A stretch of DNA of 47,254 nt from Alicyclobacillus sendaiensis NBRC 100866. Its GTDB lineage: Bacteria; Bacillota; Bacilli; Alicyclobacillales; Alicyclobacillaceae. The stretch's first letter is position 1. Every line of letters begins with the position of its first letter. The stretch is from positions 1 to 47,254 of the forward strand of contig NZ_BCRQ01000015.1 of NCBI RefSeq assembly GCF_001552675.1, given 5' to 3'. Shown piece after piece: positions 30,238 to 37,437 of this stretch. The notes under the pieces are model-generated. The model worked only from the letters and a program-made list of their open reading frames with translations, ran no database searches and had not been told where the DNA came from. The position numbers and the translations under genes were made by a program.

Positions 30238-30518
30238 GTGCCTTGCACCTCCTCGATGAACGCGTCCACGCGCTCCTTGCTGTCCAGGACGTACACCGCA
30301 AAGCCCAACGCTCGAATCCGTTCCTGCTGCACCCGCTGGAGCGGCGTCGGCCGCCGCCCCGGCGCCTTCAGCTCCACGAACACCGCCCTGCCGCCAGGCA
30401 AAAGGACCAGTCGGTCAGGCACACCGGCATTGCCCGGCGACACGAATTTATAGGCTCGTCCACCCAACGCAGCCACGCGCTTGCGCAGGTAGGCCTCGAT
30501 GTCGCGTTCTCTTACCAT
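30234..30518 (-). CDS. VRR-NUC domain nuclease
   Basis: A 94-residue protein. ATG 30518 overlaps the stop of the preceding gene and follows AAGGAG; the longer frame is rejected for lack of a site. It has the PD-(D/E)XK variant seen in VRR-NUC proteins: N-terminal REARDIEAYL-type helix (RERDIEAYLRKRV), Gly-Val-Pro-Asp35-Arg, then Phe-Val-Glu49-Leu-Lys51, then TPLQRVQQERIRALG. Phage VRR-NUC proteins act as structure-specific endonucleases, possibly on Holliday junctions. It is encoded directly before the SNF2 helicase, with which it commonly pairs. Confidence 0.9.
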   Translation of the reverse strand: MVRERDIEAYLRKRVAALGGRAYKFVSPGNAGVPDRLVLLPGGRAVFVELKAPGRRPTPLQRVQQERIRALGFAVYVLDSKERVDAFIEEVQGT

Positions 30519-30817
30519 CGTCGCAAAATCTCCTTGCATACGTTTCGAACCTTCTGCACTCTCCAGGGAGGGCATCGGTCGTTATAAAACCAAATCATGT
30601 CGCGTACGCCGTCTTTGGGGACGACTCCTCGAAAAACGTGAAGTCCTCGTTTCCTCATCGGTACGACCCATACTGAAGAATCCAACGGTTTACGAGAATA
30701 GATCGGCTCGTAGTCGCGGTTAAACAATTGCATAGTGCCGTCTTCAAAGATCGTTACTCCATACGGCAACTCTTTCCACAGAAATTGGATGAAATCGTTC
30801 TTGGACATACGACCCAT
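30512..30817 (-). CDS. Hypothetical early protein
   Basis: A 101-residue protein. ATG 30817 follows GGGGTGG by five bases; ATG 30808 is the alternative. The sequence is mixed alpha/beta (FIQFLWKELPYGVTIFEDGTMQLFNRDYEPIYS, GLHVFRGVVPKDGVRDMIWFYND, CPPWRVQKVRNVCKEILRRW) without a motif I recognise. It is the first gene after the AT-rich intergenic region of palindromes and is coupled to VRR-NUC. It is less GC-rich than the helicase, so it may be a recent addition. The function is unknown. Confidence 0.6.
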   Translation of the reverse strand: MGRMSKNDFIQFLWKELPYGVTIFEDGTMQLFNRDYEPIYSRKPLDSSVWVVPMRKRGLHVFRGVVPKDGVRDMIWFYNDRCPPWRVQKVRNVCKEILRRW

Positions 30818-30904
30818 TTATTCCACCCCGCCTCTCTCCCTCACGACTTAAACAATCTAACTAACATTCGTAGGGGGAGCTTAATAGTAAAAAAGATAAC
30901 CCGT

Positions 30905-30952
30905 AAAGGATTTATAGACTTTTTTGCAGGTTATAAAGTCTATAAATCCTTT
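30905..30952. repeat. Perfect 18-bp inverted repeat
   Basis: AAAGGATTTATAGACTTT (30905-30922) is repeated in inverted orientation at 30935-30952 around a 12-base loop. The perfect match over 18 bp in an AT-rich spacer is not expected by chance. No strong T-run follows immediately on either strand, so a protein site or origin hairpin is as likely as a terminator. Confidence 0.85.
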
Positions 30953-31086
30953 AATTTTATGTTTCTCTAAACCCTATTGTTGTTGTTGTTTAACTTCATA
31001 ATCCTTGATATATAAAGGATTTCTACTCTTAAACTCATAACATCTTAAACATTCCCAGACTTACCCTCCTCACCTTTTAAGCTGTC

Positions 31087-31112
31087 GTTAAAGGTCTTCT
31101 ATAACCTTTAAC
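31087..31112. repeat. Perfect 9-bp inverted repeat
   Basis: GTTAAAGGT (31087-31095) pairs with ACCTTTAAC (31104-31112) over an 8-base loop, just downstream of the primase-helicase stop on the minus strand. It shares AAAGG with the other repeats in this gap. A terminator role on the minus strand is possible but there is no T-run. Confidence 0.7.
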
Positions 31113-31115
31113 CTG

Positions 31116-33695
31116 CTATTTTTCCGTTATAGATCTGTATAGCATGGAATCTTTTTCTTTGCGCTTCAACGCAACCTCCTTATCTTGGGTTTCGCTCCCG
31201 TTGTGTTCCCTGGAAACTACGTGTAGGGATGAGTTGCGTCGAAACCCTCGTTGCGTTCCATATAATGGTCCAAACCACAGAGTTGTTCCTCTGTCCCACC
31301 CTTCTAAACTTTGCAAGATGGAGTTGATTCGGGCGGCGTCAGCCTTTGTCATGGCACGCCTCTCCCCTAGGCACTCCCGCCATATCTCTAAGGCGCATAC
31401 GCGGTCACGTGGAACGAGTTTGAGGCTCTCGGTTTGCATTTCGCCGCCCCAATACATTAACCGTCGACCCAGGCTCCACTTCGACCAATCTTCCGGGACG
31501 GGTTTCTGAAGAAACTCCTCGATGATGCCTTGCAATGGGTCACGCTCCAGATGAATTTCGCGGCGCCGGTCGGCTTCCGCCTCCAATTCCTTCGGTAGCG
31601 TCAAAGGTTCACCGAGGCGCCAGCGCATCACGGCCTCTGCCCAGATCTGGTCGACAACGTGGTCGTGCAAATCGTCATAAGAGGACAGCTTTGGTTCTTG
31701 GACTAAAATATCCACGGGCCAAAAACGGCGATTACCTGTCTGATCGCGTAGATACTCATGGTCGTTCGTCGTGCCGAAAAAGATACAGCGACGAATCTGA
31801 CTTTTGACGGTTCGAGCGTACGCCGGTCGATATTGGTCCTCCTCTTTACTTAAGAACTGCTTAATGCGATTGACGTCGCTTTTGTTGAACGCCTGAAGTT
31901 CAGCGATTTCGACAATCCACTTTCCTGCGATGAGCTCTTCTGCTTCCTTGCCTTCGAAGCTTTTGATACTATCCGTAAACCACTGTCGCCCAAGACGACG
32001 GAATAACGTGCTTTTTCCCTTGTTCTGCGGCCCGCTCAAAACGGTCATAACGTCAAATTTCACGGGCTTATCACTCATGGCACGCGCCACAGCTGCAACT
32101 AATGCTTTACGCGCAACCGCCCGCGTGTATGGGCAGTCTTCTGCGCCCAAATAGTCGATATAAATGGTGTCGAGTCGCGGTACGCCGTCCCATTTCAGGC
32201 TCATGAGATACTCTCGGACCGGATTGCGTGCATGTCGCGCAGCGTGTTCATATACAGCTGCTTCAATGATCCGACTCGGCTTCATCCCAAGAAGAGAGTC
32301 TAAATACACACTGAATCCCGCGTCGTCTTGCGGTCCCCAAGGCTGTTCTTCCGTCTCGTGCATGCGTGTTCCCCACGGCAATGGTGGAACCACCATCAGT
32401 CGATCCGCAAACGTGTCCAAATAGATGCGCCCCTTGAGTGCCGGGTCGTTCTCAAGGACCACTTGCACGTTATACGCGCTCTTCTCCGGCGCGCCGGTGT
32501 TCGGGTTGCGCTTTAGCTTCCTCAGCCAACTGAGGTCGGTCCCCGTAGACGCCGTCTCCGCAGCTGCTCCCGAAACGCCGACGTCTGCCGCCGGCGCTTC
32601 CGAGGTCGCGGTGATTTCGTCCGCAAACGCCTCGCGCACTTGCGCGTAACGCTCGGCATCGAGCACGGCCATGACGTCCGGGTCCTGGATGGCGAGTTGC
32701 CGCATGGCGGACCAGCTGGGCAGCTTTGCGGGCGGCGTGCCGGGTGCGGCGTCGTCATCGAGGTCGCCGAATTTGTGTAACCGCACCAGGTCCCATGCGT
32801 TCACGAGCCGCCCGCTGACTGGATCCGTGGCGTGGTGCGAGTACAGGTACAATCCGTTGTCGTACACGATGGCGCCACCGGTCGTCGTGCCACCTGTGTA
32901 GGTATAACGGTCCGGGTGTTCGGTCGGCTCATACACGCCGGGCAGGTATTTGTCCATCGCGCGATAGATGTCGTAGACCTTGCAGAACGCCCCGACGATC
33001 CCCGTCTTAGTGGTCGGGTCGGCTTGTTTCGTCGCGCGCTTGACCTGCGCGTCATGTACGCCTGGCACTTGCGGCCACTCCGACACGTCTCGCCAGTTGA
33101 CGTACATCGCCAGGAGGCCGTCCGTGTCGACGAACGGCTTGTCTCCGTAGTGGAAGACGTACTGGCTGTCGGCGCAACAGGATGGCCAGTACATGAGCCG
33201 TGAGGCCTCGAACGTCGTCGGGTCGCATAGCTCGATACCGAGAATAGATGCGAGCTTCCGCGCGACCGGCTCATATTCATCTGCCGTCGCCGTGCGGCTG
33301 AGTGGGAAGAGCGCGCGTAGCCGTGGTTTCGCCGGTTCGTGCTTGCGGGTGCTGTAGACGACGTACGCGCACCCGAGGGCCTCCAGCCGGCGCAGGACGT
33401 CATCCGTGGCGCCTGCGGGAATGTGGTCGAGGTCGAGGGTGATGAGATCCCGCCCCGCTACGTTCGCGGCCTTGCGGCGGTCTCCGTGGAACCAACCGCC
33501 GACAAAGCCGCCCACGTCCTTCAGATCGTCCTGTTGCGCCTTAGGGAGCTGGAGGTATTGCTCGAGCGTCTCCGTGCCTCGCACCGGCACGCGCAGGCGT
33601 TCGACGAGCTCCGACCAGTAGATTTGCTGGGCCGGCCAATGCGTGGCCTTACGACTGCCTGCCGCTGCGATGGTGAGAAGTTTGTCGTATTGCAT
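31116..33695 (-). CDS. Primase-helicase (AEP-like primase plus VirE/SF3-type helicase)
   Basis: An 859-residue protein. ATG 33695 follows GAGGAT; the ORF beginning 19 codons earlier overlaps the DUF4406 gene. Residues ~80-130 carry an archaeo-eukaryotic-primase-like pattern with an acidic Asp88-x-Asp90 (TLDLDH), then YVVYSTRKHEPAKPRLRALFPLSR. The C-terminal half is a VirE/VapE-type P-loop helicase with Walker A SGPQNKGKST, then KWIVEIAELQAFNKSD and a FFGTTNDHEYLRDQTGNRRFWPV block. Phage VapE-type proteins prime and unwind DNA at the phage origin. The final ~120 residues are more AT-rich at DNA level, close to the AT-rich repeats at 30.9-31.1 kb. Confidence 0.87.
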   Translation of the reverse strand: MQYDKLLTIAAAGSRKATHWPAQQIYWSELVERLRVPVRGTETLEQYLQLPKAQQDDLKDVGGFVGGWFHGDRRKAANVAGRDLITLDLDHIPAGATDDVLRRLEALGCAYVVYSTRKHEPAKPRLRALFPLSRTATADEYEPVARKLASILGIELCDPTTFEASRLMYWPSCCADSQYVFHYGDKPFVDTDGLLAMYVNWRDVSEWPQVPGVHDAQVKRATKQADPTTKTGIVGAFCKVYDIYRAMDKYLPGVYEPTEHPDRYTYTGGTTTGGAIVYDNGLYLYSHHATDPVSGRLVNAWDLVRLHKFGDLDDDAAPGTPPAKLPSWSAMRQLAIQDPDVMAVLDAERYAQVREAFADEITATSEAPAADVGVSGAAAETASTGTDLSWLRKLKRNPNTGAPEKSAYNVQVVLENDPALKGRIYLDTFADRLMVVPPLPWGTRMHETEEQPWGPQDDAGFSVYLDSLLGMKPSRIIEAAVYEHAARHARNPVREYLMSLKWDGVPRLDTIYIDYLGAEDCPYTRAVARKALVAAVARAMSDKPVKFDVMTVLSGPQNKGKSTLFRRLGRQWFTDSIKSFEGKEAEELIAGKWIVEIAELQAFNKSDVNRIKQFLSKEEDQYRPAYARTVKSQIRRCIFFGTTNDHEYLRDQTGNRRFWPVDILVQEPKLSSYDDLHDHVVDQIWAEAVMRWRLGEPLTLPKELEAEADRRREIHLERDPLQGIIEEFLQKPVPEDWSKWSLGRRLMYWGGEMQTESLKLVPRDRVCALEIWRECLGERRAMTKADAARINSILQSLEGWDRGTTLWFGPLYGTQRGFRRNSSLHVVSREHNGSETQDKEVALKRKEKDSMLYRSITEK

Positions 33696-33708
33696 CGTCA
33701 CCACATCC

Positions 33709-33999
33709 TCATTCGTCCAGTTCGATGACGGGCATGCCGAGCTGTTGGGCAATCACATACTCAAGCCGCGCGCCGCGGGAAGACTCCCAGCCCGGTAGCA
33801 TCGCTACAGCGTCTGCGTCGAGTAGCATCCGGAGCGCCCGACGCATGTACCAGGCCCACGGTTGATGCAGGTCGGTCACGCCTTCCGCGGGGTTCAGCGG
33901 CTCACCCCCCAGGGCGCGGATGACCTCCGCGGCGCGAAAGAACGCAGGATAGTTGTAGTCGGGTAGCCCGGTCATGGGACCCGCTATGTAGACTTTCAT
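33709..33999 (-). CDS. DUF4406 protein (nucleoside deoxyribosyltransferase-like)
   Basis: A 96-residue protein. It has the full DUF4406 pattern: MKVYIAGPMTGLPDYNYPAFFRAAEVIRALGGEPLNPAEG, an YMRRALRMLLDADAVAMLPGWESSRGARLEYVIAQQLGMPV and an acidic end. The fold is that of nucleoside 2-deoxyribosyltransferases, with the GPMTG loop and the SRGARLE block at the active site. It probably hydrolyses or salvages a nucleotide, or makes a signalling molecule; the substrate is unknown. It lies just before the primase-helicase in the replication module. Confidence 0.85.
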   Translation of the reverse strand: MKVYIAGPMTGLPDYNYPAFFRAAEVIRALGGEPLNPAEGVTDLHQPWAWYMRRALRMLLDADAVAMLPGWESSRGARLEYVIAQQLGMPVIELDE

Positions 34000-34076
34000 T
34001 CGGTCTCACTCCTACATAGAGCCGCCAACAGTTCAGCGCTGACGGCTCGTGTCATGTTGTGCGAACATGCTCTCGG

Positions 34077-34340
34077 CTACTCGTCAATTTCTATTTGTGA
34101 CGCGCGCGGGCAGTAGTACAACCACACGTTGAATGATGGGCGTACTTCTACGAGATATCGGTCCACCTTCGCCATGTTTTTGGCCTTGAGAAAGTGTTCC
34201 GGCGTTCCCTTTGGTGCGTACGCGAGTGCCGAATGTCCTGCCGGCACGAACGCAATGACGGTGCCCGTCATCTGCATTCGCTCGCCGCGGCGTCGGATGA
34301 ACCATCGAACCCTTGTACCAGGCCCTAGTTGTTCATTCAT
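34077..34340 (-). CDS. Small early protein with SH3-like fold
   Basis: An 87-residue protein. ATG 34340 follows GAGGTG by nine bases, a good ribosome site, although the frame is open much further upstream. It has a beta-barrel pattern (GTRVRWFIRRRGERMQMTGTVIAFVPAGHSALAYAPKG...DRYLVEVRPSFNVWLYYCPRASQIE) like small phage proteins in replication modules. It is likely a separate gene and not a C-terminal domain of the methyltransferase fragment upstream in frame. The function is unknown. Confidence 0.65.
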   Translation of the reverse strand: MNEQLGPGTRVRWFIRRRGERMQMTGTVIAFVPAGHSALAYAPKGTPEHFLKAKNMAKVDRYLVEVRPSFNVWLYYCPRASQIEIDE

Positions 34341-34694
34341 GTTTCTAGTCACCTCACATCCATTCCAGAAGCGTGGAAGAAGTGTCGTGCCGTCTTGGCC
34401 TCCATAACACCCACGCATAATCCGCGCTGTCAGTGCCTCGACCTGTAAAGCTCGGGCGTTTGGACAACACGTACACAACTTGAAGTCAGTCCCGGCTTGT
34501 ATGTCGAAGGCTGTCACCACTGCGCCGCGGTCTTGAAGCGCCCGAGCGATTTCACCCGCTCCGGCGCACGGCTCGAGTACCGTCTTGCCGTGCACCAGCG
34601 GTCCGATCTTGTCCAACAGAGCTTCAATGACCCATCTTGGCGTTTGATACGCGTCATATTCGTGTCGTGCTGTGCCGCGGTTCGTTGCGCTCAT
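34077..34694 (-). pseudogene. Truncated DNA methyltransferase reading into the SH3-like gene
   Basis: The frame from ATG 34694 has 205 residues. Residues 1-70 look like the start of a DNA methyltransferase: DAYQTPRWVIEALLDKI and the SAM motif I TVLEPCAGAGEIARAL, followed by AVVTAFDIQAGTDF. The catalytic NPPY/DPPY-type motif IV is missing. Instead the frame reads a Cys-rich segment (LCTCCPNARALQVEAL...) and then an SH3-like protein with its own ribosome site at 34340. A deletion that removed most of the enzyme and fused the frame is the simplest reading. Methylation activity is not expected. Confidence 0.6.
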
Positions 34695-34715
34695 GTTGAG
34701 TAGGCCTCTCTCCTG

Positions 34716-35519
34716 TTAGTACTTCCGGCCGCCGTGGCGGTACGCCCGTGCCTTGTTCCGCGCCATTTTGGTTAAAAGCGCATCCGCGAGATTCAGTCCA
34801 TGTGCGGCGGCAGTGTCGAATGTGCGGATGACGACATCGGCCAGTTCCTCGGCCACTTGCTCCATGCCATAACCTTTGCGGTCCGCTTCAAGCGCTTCGC
34901 TGACTTCGGAGTGGATGAGCGCGAGGTGCACCGGCAATGGTGTTTCAGTGTCGTGCCAGCCTTTGCTGCGCGCGGTGACGTGTACGTCTTCGATGAGCGC
35001 CTCGAGCACCGTTCGTGCTACGTCCTCGTGGCACACGAGGGTGAAGGTGAGCGACGGTTCGAATTCGGATTCACTAGTGGCCTTCTCGTCCGGCTCATCG
35101 TGCGCGGTATCTTGTGCAGGATCTTGTGCGTCCGTGACCTCCGTATCGGCAACTGGTGCGACCTCGACTGTGTGGACAGAGAGTTGACGACGTAGCTCGT
35201 CAAGCGCGGCTGCCTCCGCGTGCATATCTCTAATGCCCCACCGTTCAAGGGCTTGGTAGCCCTGACTGTGCGAGTTGAAGAGCTCTCGAATGGCCTGGGC
35301 TCGACCTCGACCATTCAATCGCAACGTGAGGTACGCCTCCTGCGTCGGTTCGGGCTTGTCCTTGCGCTTGTTCCCATATCGCTCCTCGAGGTACGCTTCC
35401 ATTTCGGCTTTGCTCATGTGATACACCACCATTTCGCTGGATTGCTCCGCCGCGCGCTCCCGGTCCGCGTGTGGGACCGGGGTGCCGGCGAGCGTGCGGT
35501 GATAATTCCGATACGTCAC
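34716..35519 (-). CDS. MazG-like protein with N-terminal accessory domain
   Basis: A 267-residue protein. GTG 35519 overlaps the stop of the preceding gene (GTGA). The C-terminal ~80 residues carry a MazG/NTP-PPase helical pattern: LPVHLALIHSEVSEALEADRKG, then VAEELADVVIRTFDTAAAHGLNL, giving the ExxE and ExxD acidic pairs that bind metal and nucleotide. Such enzymes hydrolyse dNTP or NTP and adjust pools. The N-terminal ~110 residues are a separate, basic, helical domain (DRERAAEQSSEMVVYHMSKAEMEAYLEERYGNKRK), followed by an acidic linker. The role of the N-terminal part is unknown. Confidence 0.78.
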   Translation of the reverse strand: MTYRNYHRTLAGTPVPHADRERAAEQSSEMVVYHMSKAEMEAYLEERYGNKRKDKPEPTQEAYLTLRLNGRGRAQAIRELFNSHSQGYQALERWGIRDMHAEAAALDELRRQLSVHTVEVAPVADTEVTDAQDPAQDTAHDEPDEKATSESEFEPSLTFTLVCHEDVARTVLEALIEDVHVTARSKGWHDTETPLPVHLALIHSEVSEALEADRKGYGMEQVAEELADVVIRTFDTAAAHGLNLADALLTKMARNKARAYRHGGRKY

Positions 35520-35704
35520 GACTTGTCCACCTCGCGTTTGCGAGGTCGGGCTTTGCCCTGGTCAGGGTGACGCAGGATGTAGTCGAGCACGCGGACCTGT
35601 TGACCGACGACATACGTGAGCTCAATGACCGTGGGCAAGCCCTTGTGCATTTTTAGCGGACGCGCTTCGACGATGACGACATCGGAAGTGACGGGAGTGC
35701 CCAT
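35516..35704 (-). CDS. Small early protein of unknown function
   Basis: A 62-residue protein from ATG 35704, nine bases after GAGG. The sequence (TSDVVIVEARPLKMHKGLPTVIELTYVVGQQVRVLDYILRHPDQGKARPRKREVDKS) is beta-rich and ends in a basic tail. Coupling to the MazG-like gene by a GTGA overlap shows it is translated in the early operon. No family is recognised. Confidence 0.55.
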   Translation of the reverse strand: MGTPVTSDVVIVEARPLKMHKGLPTVIELTYVVGQQVRVLDYILRHPDQGKARPRKREVDKS

Positions 35705-35715
35705 TCCGCCCCACC

Positions 35716-36804
35716 TCACTTGGTCATGACCGCAAGTAAGACTTTGCGGTGCCCGTTTCGTTGGGAAAGTAGAAACGGCGTCTCTGAACCGTAGAATTCA
35801 AATTCGACTTCGTTGCTGTCATCCAACTGTTGCAGCGCCTGATGGAGCAGCTGCGCGTTGAGCCGTAGCCAGAAGGACATGCTGGCCTGACACGGTACAT
35901 CCTGTTGCAGTTCGTGCCCCTCCGCGCGCGCAGAGATGACGGCTTTTTCGATGAACCCCTCGATTGTCATCCGGAATTCGAGATCACGGCGTTTGACTAA
36001 TTTGTAAAGCGAGATCACAGATTCGAGTGCTTGCATCCAGGCCTTGCGATCAAGCGTGCCGCTCGCAATAGGTGTCGACCGCGGAAAAACCCGTTCCACG
36101 TCGGGGTAATGCCGCCCATCTACATGGTGTACAAGCGGCCGAATGGCAATCTTATGCCCGTTGTCCCAATACCAGATGTGGCTATCATTCCAGGCCATGT
36201 AGGCCCCTGAGTACCCGAACAGTTTTCCGAGTGTCGCCGCGTAGGAGGCGGGTAGGACGAGATCTTGAGGCCAAGACTTGTTTGTTTTCGCCCAATATGC
36301 AGACAAGCCGTCCGATGCAAACAGCGAATCGCCGCGATGGCAGATGTTCTGCAGGATCGGTCGTGCTTCCGACTTCGCTGCCGAGAGCGCCGCATGTTCA
36401 AGCGCATCAAAGTAGTCCCTGTCACAATTGATGGCCTCGCTTGTCGGCTCCGGCGGAGCTTTCGGGAAGTCCTCGGGCAAGATTTCAGGATTGAGCACCA
36501 TCGGGCCCAGGCGTGGCCGGTCGCCGAATTGCAAAGCGGTCGGCGCCTTGATGTTTAGGATTACGTCACGATGAAGTACCGCGGCCGCCGACGTAGACAC
36601 CGTCACGTCAGGTAGGAAGACGGTTCGTTGATAGTACACATCGCTGTTTGCCGCTTCGATGATCAGGTCGTTGCCTTCTGCGGTGATGCGGATGTGCTCG
36701 AATGTACGGACAGGGTGTTTCTTCGGGGCAAGCCGCGCGGCGGCCTTCATGGCAGCGAGAATGGGTTGCGTAATTTCAACGGTCAAATCAGTGGTCGTTG
36801 TCAT
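35716..36804 (-). CDS. DnaN-like DNA polymerase sliding clamp
   Basis: A 362-residue protein from ATG 36804, with AGGAG nine bases upstream; it overlaps the DUF3310 stop. It shows three repeats of the beta-clamp fold, including TVEITQPILAAMKAAARLAPKKHPVRTFEHIRITAEGNDLIIEAANSD at the N terminus and a FEFYGSETPFLLSQRNGHRKVLLAVMTK C terminus like bacterial DnaN. Such a phage clamp would tether the family A polymerase or host replicase. It sits in the replication module between DUF3310 and MazG genes. The pattern is clear though diverged. Confidence 0.78.
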   Translation of the reverse strand: MTTTTDLTVEITQPILAAMKAAARLAPKKHPVRTFEHIRITAEGNDLIIEAANSDVYYQRTVFLPDVTVSTSAAAVLHRDVILNIKAPTALQFGDRPRLGPMVLNPEILPEDFPKAPPEPTSEAINCDRDYFDALEHAALSAAKSEARPILQNICHRGDSLFASDGLSAYWAKTNKSWPQDLVLPASYAATLGKLFGYSGAYMAWNDSHIWYWDNGHKIAIRPLVHHVDGRHYPDVERVFPRSTPIASGTLDRKAWMQALESVISLYKLVKRRDLEFRMTIEGFIEKAVISARAEGHELQQDVPCQASMSFWLRLNAQLLHQALQQLDDSNEVEFEFYGSETPFLLSQRNGHRKVLLAVMTK

Positions 36805-37139
36805 GCTTCTTGACTCCTTTCGATGATGCGGTTGAGGTACCAAACGGCCTTTTCAAGGTCTTCCTTGCCGCCTTTGTGCTGATAACGCGAGAGATACTTG
36901 ATGGCGTTGCCGATGCAGTAACCTTCAAACCGTTCCGGTCCGAGCTTTGCCTCGATGAAGTCGATCGTCTCGATGCCGCCGGTTACGTAGTGACGGGGAT
37001 GGTTGACCGGGTCGTATGTAGGGGATTCTGGATGTAGGATGGTATCGGTCAACCGTGTAACGACGTCTTCAGGGTCGAGTTCGCCGGCATCGACGCGCGC
37101 CTTTAAGGCGCGTAAAGCGCGTTCCCACAGTTCTCCCAT
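36801..37139 (-). CDS. DUF3310 protein
   Basis: A 112-residue protein. ATG 37139 follows GGAGGAGG by six bases; the 190-residue frame upstream is rejected as a shadow. The C-terminal half matches DUF3310 (YDPVNHPRHYVTGGIETIDFIEAKLGPERFEGYCIGNAIKYLSRYQHKGGKEDLEKAVWYLNRIIE), a small helical domain of phage nucleotide metabolism genes. The N-terminal part is a short acidic helix. It overlaps the beta-clamp gene. The biochemical role is not settled for the family. Confidence 0.83.
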   Translation of the reverse strand: MGELWERALRALKARVDAGELDPEDVVTRLTDTILHPESPTYDPVNHPRHYVTGGIETIDFIEAKLGPERFEGYCIGNAIKYLSRYQHKGGKEDLEKAVWYLNRIIERSQEA

Positions 37140-37333
37140 GGTGTCGCCTCCTCCATAGGCTCGAGTTCTTCCAGCCAGAAGCACTCCCGGTATCCAAAGT
37201 CGAGCATTACGGTTGCCCAGCCTCGAGGAGAGATGTACTCGATGGTGCCGTCCACGTAGCGATGTCCAATGCGCATGCCGAGTCGGTCGAGAGCCGTGAC
37301 GCGTTGGCCCACTGTGAGTGCGGTGTCTCGCAT
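37103..37333 (-). CDS. Small SH3-like early protein
   Basis: A 76-residue protein from ATG 37333, with GGAGG seven bases upstream. The pattern (VGQRVTALDRLGMRIGHRYVDGTIEYISPRGWATVMLDFGYRECFWLEELEP) is that of short phage SH3-barrel proteins. It overlaps both the zinc-ribbon ORF upstream and the DUF3310 gene downstream. No enzymatic motif is visible, and the function is unknown. Confidence 0.68.
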   Translation of the reverse strand: MRDTALTVGQRVTALDRLGMRIGHRYVDGTIEYISPRGWATVMLDFGYRECFWLEELEPMEEATPWENCGNALYAP

Positions 37334-37437
37334 GTGTCGTCCTCCTGTTCATAGCAGCAATAGTCGTGTACACCGTATCGATTCAGAGGCTCTTCAGTCG
37401 TGCGGCCGCAGTAGAAGCAGGTTTCATGCAAGGCCAT
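37207..37437 (-). CDS. Small zinc-ribbon-like early ORF
   Basis: A 76-residue ORF; ATG 37437 overlaps the polymerase stop (TGATG). The N-terminal ~45 residues look genuine, with ETCFYCGRTTEE and HDYCCYEQED giving CxxC plus CC pairs for a zinc ion. The C-terminal part overlaps the SH3-like gene by 127 bases and is less protein-like. The gene may be real in its first half only, or the end may be changed by a frameshift. Confidence 0.45.
   Translation of the reverse strand: MALHETCFYCGRTTEEPLNRYGVHDYCCYEQEDDTCETPHSQWANASRLSTDSACALDIATWTAPSSTSLLEAGQP

Larger units (their letters stand above)
30818..31115. other. AT-rich intergenic region with three inverted repeats
   Basis: This ~300-bp gap has no gene and is far more AT-rich than the rest of the early region. 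It contains an 18-bp perfect inverted repeat (30905-30922 with 30935-30952), a 7-bp pair (31000-31006 with 31015-31021) and a 9-bp pair (31087-31095 with 31104-31112). Most share an AAAGGATT or TTAAAGG core. It lies between the primase-helicase and the 101-residue gene. It may be a replication origin, a regulator site or a terminator cluster. Confidence 0.6.

Noticed and set aside
34022-34068. Dyad GAGCCG...CGGCTC near 34.04 kb as a terminator
   Set aside because: Hairpin arms are present but there is no T-run and it lies inside a normal operon gap, so it was not listed as a feature.
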